Shown one piece after another: positions 1 to 5,206 of a stretch of 8,014 bases of DNA. A model generated the notes under the pieces. That model was not told where the DNA came from. It did no database searches and saw nothing but the letters and a program-made list of their open reading frames with translations. The stretch is from the NCBI GenBank assembly GCA_036844705.1, contig DAIUFH010000088.1, positions 1 through 8,014 on the forward strand, written 5' to 3'. The stretch's first letter is position 1, and every line of letters begins with the position of its first letter. Both the position numbers and the translations under genes were made by a program. Source of the DNA: DAIUFH01 sp036844705 (GTDB lineage Bacteria > Bacillota > Clostridia > Tissierellales > Tissierellaceae).

Positions 1-114
1 TTTTTATCTTCCATTCACTAAGAATTATAGTCACTCCTGCAAATGTTCCCTTAGTTTTTTTATCATTTTTCTTTATCTGCTGTGATTAACTATGAATAGT
101 GACTTTAATTGTGC

Positions 115-143
115 ATTGTGAATTGTGAATTGTGAATTGAATT
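115..143. repeat. Heptamer tandem repeat (ATTGTGA)n upstream of the PBP gene
   Basis: Three perfect tandem copies of ATTGTGA lie at 115-121, 122-128 and 129-135, followed by a partial copy running into ATTGAATT. The stretch before it (88-112) has related but degenerate words such as AACTATGAAT and AATTGTG. The same unit in reverse complement (ACAATTC) occurs at 6407-6448. Nothing indicates that it is coding. It lies about 55 bases upstream of the PBP start, so it may be in that gene's leader or promoter region. Its function is unknown; a dispersed short repeat is the simplest reading. Confidence 0.85.
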
Positions 144-197
144 ATTGTATTAACTAGCCTCCTATTGACAATAATAAGTTAAGCAGGGGGTTTTTAT

Positions 198-1850
198 ATG
201 GAGAAAAAGAGAAAATATTATAACAAACGTTTGATAGTATTTGGTATATTTGCAACAATGATTTTTGTTTTGTTGGGAGTGCGTCTTTATTATATACAAA
301 TTTATAAGGGACAGAAATTTAGTGAAATGGCATTGATGCAACGAAGCAAGGAGATATCCCTTTATCCTAAAAGGGGAATAATATTTGATAAAAATTTGGA
401 ACCACTTACAAATGTAGATACTACTACTAAGCTTATTATTCCAAAATCTATAATTAATAAAAATAAAGACATTTATGATTTAGTATCAAAACATACGACA
501 CTTTCAAATAGTGAATTCTATAAACTATTGCATTCAAATGAATATCTGCTACAGATACCTGTTGATGAGGAATTTTATATTGAAGATAAACCCTCTAGTA
601 TTTTTTTTGCTGAAGTTGTAGATCGATATAAAAAGAAAAATACTTTATCCCATGTAATCGGCTATATAAATAAGGCGGAAAACACCGGTGAAACCGGACT
701 TGAAAGAGTATATGATGAATATTTAAAGATAAATGATAAGAAGTCCTTGATAATTGAATATGATAAAAGTAGAACTATCGTACTCAATGGGACAGAATAC
801 GTAAATGAATTATCTGATGTAAATAATCCTTCAGGAGTGAAGCTTAGTATAGATTCAAAAATACAAAATATCGTTGAGAAGACTTTAGATGAAAACAATA
901 TTAAAGGTTCAGTGATTATAGCTGAAGTCGACACTGGCAAGATATTATCCATGGCTTCACGGCCTAACTTTAATCAAGATAATATCCAAGAATACCTCAA
1001 TAACAATGAAATGGCCTTATATAACAAGGCTATTCAGGTAGGATATCCACCAGGCTCTATATTTAAAGTTGTAGTACTTTTAGCAGCTTTAGAATCTGAA
1101 ACTGATTTTATTAATAGAGATTTTTATTGTGATGGTTTTGAAGAGATAAATAATGTAAAAATTAGTTGTACTAGTAAACATGGTGAAATAAATCTGGAGG
1201 ATGCTTTTGCAAATTCCTGTAACTCAGCATTTATTCAAATAGGTAAAGAGATTGGAGGAAAGAAAATCATTGACCTTGCCAAACGTTTGGGTTTCGGCAA
1301 TAAAATCAATATAGGCTTGGTGGAAGAGATAGAAGGCAATCTACCTAAAGGTAATAGTCTGCTGGGTCCTGCAATCGGCAATATATCTATTGGCCAAGGA
1401 GAAATTGAGGCTACACCATTACAGATTACAAATCTATTAATGATAATAGCAAATAATGGGGTACAAAAGCATTTAACGCTAATTGAAGGTGTAACTAATA
1501 AAGAAGGGAAAATATTAAAGGAATATAACAAAGAACCAGATGTTCCTGTAATATCTTCAACTATTTCTAATATTGCCTATGACTATTTGATAAGTGTTGT
1601 CAAAAATGGAACTGGTAGATATATGGATGTTGCATCCATAGGAGGAGCTGGTGGTAAAACAGGATCTGCAGAAGCAATTTTTCACAAGGAGCATACAATT
1701 CATGGATGGTTTTCTGGATTTTACCCGGTTAAAAATCCTAAATACGTTATTACCGTATTAGTTGAGAATGGTGGTTCAGGATCCAAATCTGCTGCCCCAA
1801 TTTTCGAGAAAATTTCTAAGGAAATAAATAAAATATATCCTGTGTACTAG
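198..1850 (+). CDS. Class B penicillin-binding protein (PBP2/SpoVD/FtsI-type D,D-transpeptidase)
   Basis: This 550-residue membrane-anchored peptidoglycan transpeptidase would cross-link stem peptides on the outer face of the cytoplasmic membrane. A basic N-terminus is followed by one membrane segment (about 12-33). A dimerisation/pedestal region follows, with the family's RGIIFDKN element (59-66) and the HVIGY...GETGLE segment (about 152-169). The transpeptidase domain runs from about 235 to the end. Its three active-site motifs are intact: SIFK with Ser287 and Lys290, SCN at 340-342, and KTG at 487-489. No C-terminal PASTA domain is present, unlike SpoVD of Bacillus, and 550 residues is short for the family. 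The ATG at 198 has a purine-rich GCAGGGGG site at 183-190. The gene lies 50 bases upstream of sigK, which suggests a role in spore cortex or division-septum synthesis. That is inference; a vegetative PBP2 role is equally compatible with the sequence. Confidence 0.92.
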   Translation: MEKKRKYYNKRLIVFGIFATMIFVLLGVRLYYIQIYKGQKFSEMALMQRSKEISLYPKRGIIFDKNLEPLTNVDTTTKLIIPKSIINKNKDIYDLVSKHTTLSNSEFYKLLHSNEYLLQIPVDEEFYIEDKPSSIFFAEVVDRYKKKNTLSHVIGYINKAENTGETGLERVYDEYLKINDKKSLIIEYDKSRTIVLNGTEYVNELSDVNNPSGVKLSIDSKIQNIVEKTLDENNIKGSVIIAEVDTGKILSMASRPNFNQDNIQEYLNNNEMALYNKAIQVGYPPGSIFKVVVLLAALESETDFINRDFYCDGFEEINNVKISCTSKHGEINLEDAFANSCNSAFIQIGKEIGGKKIIDLAKRLGFGNKINIGLVEEIEGNLPKGNSLLGPAIGNISIGQGEIEATPLQITNLLMIIANNGVQKHLTLIEGVTNKEGKILKEYNKEPDVPVISSTISNIAYDYLISVVKNGTGRYMDVASIGGAGGKTGSAEAIFHKEHTIHGWFSGFYPVKNPKYVITVLVENGGSGSKSAAPIFEKISKEINKIYPVY

Positions 1851-1851
1851 C

Positions 1852-1878
1852 ACCTGACAACCCCTCAAATCATATAAT
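1852..1878 (+). promoter_or_regulatory. Possible sporulation (sigma-E/sigma-K type) promoter of sigK
   Basis: CATATAAT at 1871-1878 fits the -10 pattern CATANNNT shared by sigma-E and sigma-K promoters. An AC dinucleotide stands 17 bases upstream (1852-1853), as in Bacillus sigma-K promoters. The ninth -10 base is T instead of the A of the sigma-K consensus, and no clear sigma-E -35 ATA is seen at the expected distance. A start near 1885 would give a leader of about 16 bases that still contains the ribosome binding site. In Bacillus, sigK is transcribed by sigma-E and then by sigma-K. The match is short and could be chance in AT-rich DNA. Confidence 0.35.
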
Positions 1879-1893
1879 TAATCAACGGGGGGT
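1860..1893 (+). promoter_or_regulatory. Possible Shine-Dalgarno-masking stem before sigK
   Basis: ACCCCTC (1860-1866) can pair with GGGGGGT (1887-1893): six Watson-Crick pairs, four of them consecutive G-C, plus one G-U, around a 20-base loop. The right arm is the sigK ribosome binding site itself. The left arm would be present only in RNA reading through from the PBP gene, not in RNA started at the candidate promoter near 1885. The pairing is seen in the sequence; a regulatory effect is inference. Confidence 0.4.
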
Positions 1894-1900
1894 GTTTTGC

Positions 1901-2599
1901 ATGGAAAAATTGGTTCTATTGCTTTTAAATGGACTTCTTAGACCATTTGTTGTACTTTGTGGATATATGATAAACTCAAACTCCTTTCCAAAGCCATTGA
2001 CTAAGGAAGAAGAGAACCGATACTTGAATTTGTTTATGGAGGGAGATGAAGAAGCAAAAAAGGTTTTAATTGAAAGAAACCTTAGATTAGTAGCTCATAT
2101 AGTAAAAAAATACAATAATACGGGAAAGGATTTAGATGATTTAATTTCCATTGGAACGATAGGTCTTATAAAGGCTATAACAACCTTTAATCCTTCAAAG
2201 GGAACTAGATTAGCAACCTATGCAGCTAGGTGTATCGAAAATGAAATACTTATGACCATTAGAGCTTCAAAAAAATTAAAAATTGAATTGTCGCTACATG
2301 AACCTATAGGAATGGATAAGGAAGGTAATGAAATAAATCTATTGGATATTCTTGGTTCAGATGTAGATCAAATAATTGACGAAGTAGATTTAAGAATACA
2401 AACTAGGAAGCTTTATAGAGCAATAAATAAAGTTTTAAAAGATAGAGAAAAGGTCATCATAGAATTGAGGTATGGTTTAGTAGATGGAGGATGCAAGACT
2501 CAAAGGGAAATTGCATCGATGTTAGGGATTTCTCGCTCTTATGTTTCTAGAATAGAAACTAGAGCCATCGAAAAATTAAATAAAGAAATGTGTAAATAA
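1901..2599 (+). CDS. sigK: RNA polymerase sporulation sigma factor, pro-sigma-K
   Basis: This 232-residue sigma-70 family protein would direct late mother-cell transcription during sporulation (coat and spore maturation genes). Region 2 (about 55-125) contains LRLVAHIVKK and DLISIGTIGLIKA and ends in CIENEIL. The segment SLHEPIGMDKEGNEI (131-145) and the helix-turn-helix TQREIASMLGISRSYVSRIE (200-219) resemble Bacillus SigK more than SigE. The first 20 or so residues are hydrophobic and match the pro-sequence that SpoIVFB removes; by alignment to Bacillus, cleavage would fall near Gly21-Tyr22. The ATG at 1901 is preferred because GGGGGG at 1887-1892 is eight bases upstream. An in-frame GTG at 1892 overlaps that site and is unlikely. 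The reading frame is continuous, so no skin-like element interrupts it. It ends just before a hairpin terminator shared with the convergent lipoprotein gene. Confidence 0.92.
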   Translation: MEKLVLLLLNGLLRPFVVLCGYMINSNSFPKPLTKEEENRYLNLFMEGDEEAKKVLIERNLRLVAHIVKKYNNTGKDLDDLISIGTIGLIKAITTFNPSKGTRLATYAARCIENEILMTIRASKKLKIELSLHEPIGMDKEGNEINLLDILGSDVDQIIDEVDLRIQTRKLYRAINKVLKDREKVIIELRYGLVDGGCKTQREIASMLGISRSYVSRIETRAIEKLNKEMCK

Positions 2600-2600
2600 A

Positions 2601-2628
2601 GAGATTCTTCCTTCGAAGAATCCCTTTT
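2601..2628. terminator. Hairpin terminator between convergent sigK and the spore lipoprotein gene
   Basis: GATTCTTC (2603-2610) and GAAGAATC (2615-2622) form a perfect 8-bp stem with a CTTC loop. Soon after comes TTTT (2625-2628) on the plus strand. On the minus strand the stem is followed by a less regular T-rich stretch. It starts two bases after the sigK stop and ends two bases before the lipoprotein stop, so it can serve both genes. The T tract is short, so efficiency is uncertain. Confidence 0.75.
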
Positions 2629-2630
2629 AA

Positions 2631-3326
2631 CTATCTATTCAATATAGTATTATTAGTGTTAGTATTAGTTCTTGTACCTGGAACGATACTTCTAATAATA
2701 TCTTCAATATCATTGGTAAAATTATTTACGTCATTACCAACGGTATTTGTCATATTTCTTGAAATGCCCTGAATTCGAGTATATAAGTTAGGGTCTGCTG
2801 TTATTGAAATGTTTTCTACATTAAAATTAGCAGTATCTCTAACTATTCTTTCTATTCTTTCTCTTAATGCAGAGCTTATAGTTGTATTGTTATTTGCATC
2901 TGTAGTGCCAACATTGTTTGTAGTACCAATATTTTCTGTAGTATCTACTCTGTTATTAACATTAGTGCTTCCACTTAAGGATACACCAATTAGGGCATTA
3001 TCATTAGTCAATACTACAGATGCTTTATTTACTTCTGGGAGAGCTCCAATTCTTCTAGCTATTAAATTAGCATTGTTATTTAAATCGCCTATGTTGGTGG
3101 TCATTGTATTGGATCTTGTATCCCTTGTCATTCCATTATTTAAATTACCACCATTATCCATACCTAATAGATCATCATTATTCATTCCTACATTTCTGTT
3201 GTCTCTTACTTGAGTTGTCAATCTATTGTTAGTATTATTTAAACCAGTATCCTGTGGAGTACACCCAGCTATTCCAACAAGAACAGCTATACTAATTGCA
3301 ATAACTAATATTTTATTTTTTTTCAT
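2631..3326 (-). CDS. YhcN/YlaJ-family sporulation lipoprotein
   Basis: This 231-residue lipoprotein is probably anchored to a spore membrane. The N-terminus MKKNK is followed by a hydrophobic signal (about 6-18) and a lipobox IAGC with Cys22 as the lipidated residue. The next 65 residues are a low-complexity linker very rich in Asn and Thr. A conserved core starts near residue 86 (NLIARRIGALPEVNKASVVL, then NALIGVSLSG) and resumes near 148 (SSALRERIERIVRD, then VENISITADPNLYTRI), as in YhcN/YlaJ proteins. An Asn/Thr-rich insert (about 120-148) splits the core, and the C-terminus is again Asn/Thr-rich. AGGAGG (complement of 3335-3340) stands eight bases before the ATG. The family is linked to forespore expression and spore germination in Bacillus; the exact function is unknown. 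No convincing forespore promoter was found upstream. Confidence 0.85.
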   Translation of the reverse strand: MKKNKILVIAISIAVLVGIAGCTPQDTGLNNTNNRLTTQVRDNRNVGMNNDDLLGMDNGGNLNNGMTRDTRSNTMTTNIGDLNNNANLIARRIGALPEVNKASVVLTNDNALIGVSLSGSTNVNNRVDTTENIGTTNNVGTTDANNNTTISSALRERIERIVRDTANFNVENISITADPNLYTRIQGISRNMTNTVGNDVNNFTNDIEDIIRSIVPGTRTNTNTNNTILNR

Positions 3327-3408
3327 TTTATCATCCTCCTAATAATATTCTTACACTTAAAAGCAATATTATTTAGGTCAAAATTTAAACATAATGTATA
3401 AACTAACC

Positions 3409-3431
3409 ACATTTATTATCATAATAAATGT
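3409..3431. repeat. 23-bp perfect palindrome in the divergent promoter region
   Basis: ACATTTATTAT (3409-3419) and ATAATAAATGT (3421-3431) are exact reverse complements around a single central C. A second inverted repeat, TTATCA-TAAA-TGATAA, follows at 3431-3446 and shares one base with it. A one-base centre is poor for an RNA hairpin, so a dimeric protein operator is more plausible. It lies 83 bases upstream of the lipoprotein start and about 240 upstream of pilB. AT-richness raises the chance of such matches, but 11-bp arms are long. Confidence 0.65.
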
Positions 3432-3484
3432 TATCATAAATGATAATATAATTTTTTTCAACAAATTAACTAATTATGCTGCGG

Positions 3485-3490
3485 TATAAT
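3485..3490 (+). promoter_or_regulatory. Candidate -10 element (TATAAT) upstream of the pil operon
   Basis: A perfect TATAAT occurs in the GC-richest part of this intergenic region. The expected -35 position (about 3461-3468) reads CAAATT-like and does not resemble TTGACA, and there is no TG extension. If used, it would be a weak or activator-dependent promoter starting near 3497, placing the TGTAAR hexamers and 21-bp repeats in a leader of about 170 bases. Confidence 0.3.
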
Positions 3491-3508
3491 GCTTATTCAG
3501 GGTTAAAA

Positions 3509-3598
3509 TGTAAGATTTACTTACAATTTGTATTAATTCTATGTAAACATATGTAAGTCAAAGATGGGATATTTACAATAAATATAGGGATGTTTACA
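3509..3598. promoter_or_regulatory. Helically phased cluster of TGTAAR/YTTACA hexamers (candidate operator array)
   Basis: Six hexamers occur: TGTAAG 3509-3514, CTTACA 3520-3525, TGTAAA 3542-3547, TGTAAG 3552-3557, TTTACA 3572-3577 and TTTACA 3593-3598. Successive starts are 11, 22, 10, 20 and 21 bases apart, all close to one or two turns of B-DNA. The first two form the inverted repeat TGTAAG-N5-CTTACA. The last two belong to the 21-bp tandem repeats. This looks like binding sites for a multimeric regulator of the pil operon. The protein is unknown and the role is inferred from spacing alone. Confidence 0.45.
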
Positions 3599-3629
3599 AT
3601 AAAAAGAAGGATTTTCAAAACAAATATCG
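3567..3629. repeat. Three tandem 21-bp repeats just upstream of pilB
   Basis: The units are 3567-3587, 3588-3608 and 3609-3629, each starting with GGAT and containing an ATTTACAATAAA-like core. Units 1 and 2 agree at 17 of 21 positions, and units 1 and 3 at 16 of 21; the third unit has lost the TTTACA word. The last unit ends 39 bases before the pilB TTG start. The 21-base period puts each unit on the same helix face. Confidence 0.7.
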
Positions 3630-3655
3630 AAAATAAATATTAGTATAAATATGAA

Positions 3656-3665
3656 AAAAGGTGAT
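3656..3665 (+). promoter_or_regulatory. Ribosome binding site fixing a TTG start for pilB
   Basis: AAAAGGTGAT ends three bases before TTG at 3669, with AGGTG itself five bases upstream. It closely resembles the site before pilC (AGGTGAT, 5194-5200). The earlier in-frame ATG at 3651 has only A/T-rich sequence before it and would place the ribosome binding site inside the coding sequence. Confidence 0.75.
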
Positions 3666-3668
3666 AAT

Positions 3669-5195
3669 TTGCAAAATACACCTCTTAAACCAGGATTTGC
3701 AAGAGTAAATCTGGACAAATATGAGATAAATATAAATGTAGTTACTTTATTACCAGAGAACTTAGTTAGAAAATATAATTTAATTGCTATAAATAAATAT
3801 AATAATACATTAATTTTAGCAATGGCTGATCCTTTGAATTTTATTGCTATTGATGATGTAAAGCTCTTTACTAAAATGGATGTTAAGCCATGCGTTGCAT
3901 CAAATTCTGAAATAGAAAAAATCATAGACAAATTTTATAGTAGTACAATCGCTAAAAAAGTTTTAGACGAATTTAACGATGATTTTTTGCCGATAGAAAC
4001 AGATGATATTGAGGAAGAGGAGGTTGCTGAGGTTTCATCTGCACCAATTGTTAAACTGTTAAACTCGATTATAGAACAAGCTATTTTAACTAGGGCTTCA
4101 GATGTACATATCGAGCCAAATCAAGATGGTATAAAAGTCCGATTTCGGATTGATGGTGACTTAACAGAAATAATGAATCTACCTAGATCTAATCTTTCTG
4201 CCCTAATTACAAGAATTAAAATAATGGGAAAAATGAATATTGCTGAAAAGAGAATATCACAAGATGGAAGAATTGAAATGAGCTTTAAAAATCACAATGT
4301 GGACATGCGTATATCTACACTTCCAACTGTTTATGGTGAGAAGACTGTATTGAGACTACTTGATAAATCAAACTTTAACTTCATAAAAGAGGATTTAGGA
4401 TTTAGTAAGAAGGACTTATCAATATTAAATAATATATTGTCACAACCTTATGGAATGATATTGGTAACTGGTCCCACTGGCAGTGGAAAGAGTACAACAT
4501 TATATACAATATTAAAGGAGTTAAATCTTGAGGAAAAGAATGTTATAACCGTAGAGGATCCAGTTGAGTATAAAATAAAAGGTGTTAATCAAGTACAGGT
4601 AAATAAAAAATCCGGATTAACATTTGCCTCTGGACTCAGATCTATTTTAAGACAAGACCCCGATATTATTATGATTGGTGAGATTAGGGATAGTGAAACA
4701 GCTGAAATTGCAGTTAGAGCAGCTATCACAGGACACTTAGTGTTATCTACACTTCATACAAATGATAGTCCGTCAACTGTGGCGAGATTAATCGACATGG
4801 GTATTGAACCATATTTAGTATCATCTGCTGTAGTAGGTATTGTATCACAAAGACTGGTTAAGGTTCTTTGTCCCAAATGTAAGGGAAAATACCAGGCTAG
4901 TTATTCAGAAAAGAAATTGATGGGAATAGATGAAAATAAAGATATTGCCCTATACAAAGCTATAGGCTGCAATGCATGCAATCAAGGTTATAGGGGTAGG
5001 ACTGCTGTCTATGAATTGATGCCTGTAAATGAAGGAATAAGAAGACTAATAGATATGAGATCTACCACTGATACAATAAGGAAAAACGCAATAGAGGATG
5101 GCATGACGACTTTATTTCAATCTGCAATTTCATTAGCATTAGATGGACAAACATCATTGGAAGAAGCATTAAGGGTAGGATTTACACTTAGGTAG
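3669..5195 (+). CDS. pilB: Type IV pilus assembly ATPase PilB (GspE/T2SSE family)
   Basis: From the TTG at 3669 this is a 508-residue hexameric cytoplasmic ATPase that powers pilus extension through PilC. The N-terminal part (about 10-95) matches only the second half of the usual PilB/MshEN N-domain (VNLDKYEI, LLPENLVRKY, LILAMADPLN). An acidic linker follows (about 108-122). The motor domain has Walker A GPTGSGKST (268-276, Lys274), the Asp box VEDPVEY (295-301), Walker B DPDIIMIGEIRD (330-341) and the His box GHLVLSTLHTND (355-366). CPKC and CNAC (Cys401, 404, 434, 437) form the tetracysteine zinc site typical of extension ATPases and not of PilT. Typical PilB is about 560 residues, so roughly 50 N-terminal residues are missing, including the c-di-GMP motif region of MshEN domains. 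It is the first gene of the pil operon; pilC starts 11 bases after its stop. Confidence 0.93.
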   Translation: MQNTPLKPGFARVNLDKYEININVVTLLPENLVRKYNLIAINKYNNTLILAMADPLNFIAIDDVKLFTKMDVKPCVASNSEIEKIIDKFYSSTIAKKVLDEFNDDFLPIETDDIEEEEVAEVSSAPIVKLLNSIIEQAILTRASDVHIEPNQDGIKVRFRIDGDLTEIMNLPRSNLSALITRIKIMGKMNIAEKRISQDGRIEMSFKNHNVDMRISTLPTVYGEKTVLRLLDKSNFNFIKEDLGFSKKDLSILNNILSQPYGMILVTGPTGSGKSTTLYTILKELNLEEKNVITVEDPVEYKIKGVNQVQVNKKSGLTFASGLRSILRQDPDIIMIGEIRDSETAEIAVRAAITGHLVLSTLHTNDSPSTVARLIDMGIEPYLVSSAVVGIVSQRLVKVLCPKCKGKYQASYSEKKLMGIDENKDIALYKAIGCNACNQGYRGRTAVYELMPVNEGIRRLIDMRSTTDTIRKNAIEDGMTTLFQSAISLALDGQTSLEEALRVGFTLR

Positions 5196-5206
5196 GTGAT
5201 TTTAAA

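Larger units (their letters stand above)
3327..3668. other. Divergent intergenic region between the lipoprotein gene and pilB
   Basis: These 342 bases carry no supported gene. They contain, in order: the lipoprotein ribosome binding site on the minus strand (3335-3340), a 23-bp palindrome (3409-3431), a second palindrome (3431-3446), a T run (3452-3458), a TATAAT hexamer (3485-3490), six TGTAAR/YTTACA hexamers (3509-3598), three tandem 21-bp repeats (3567-3629), and the pilB ribosome binding site. The region must serve both the spore lipoprotein gene and the pil operon. I saw no c-di-GMP (GEMM) riboswitch core. Confidence 0.8.

Noticed and set aside
1..72. Short open frames near the left edge, including a minus-strand frame running off the window (reads ...FAGVTIILSEWKIK)
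   Set aside because: Too short to judge, without a well-placed start and ribosome binding site. I see no supported gene here.
165..170. TTGACA hexamer upstream of the PBP gene as a -35 box
   Set aside because: The position 17 bases downstream falls in the GGGGGTTTTT ribosome binding region with no -10 match.
1892..1900. GTG start for sigK
   Set aside because: It overlaps the GGGGGG ribosome binding site, which is well spaced for the ATG at 1901.
2809..3213. Long plus-strand open frame opposite the lipoprotein gene
   Set aside because: Hydrophobic antisense shadow of the Asn/Thr-rich coding sequence, without a ribosome binding site.
3409..3631. c-di-GMP riboswitch upstream of pilB, as known for clostridial pili
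   Set aside because: No GEMM-type conserved core or stable multi-helix fold was recognised. The region is AT-rich and dominated by direct and inverted repeats.
3644..3649. TATAAA as a -10 box immediately before pilB
   Set aside because: Transcription would begin at or within the ribosome binding site, leaving almost no leader.
3539..3931. Minus-strand open frame with a repeated YCKxP pattern
   Set aside because: It overlaps pilB antisense, and the repeated peptide only reflects the 21-bp DNA repeats.
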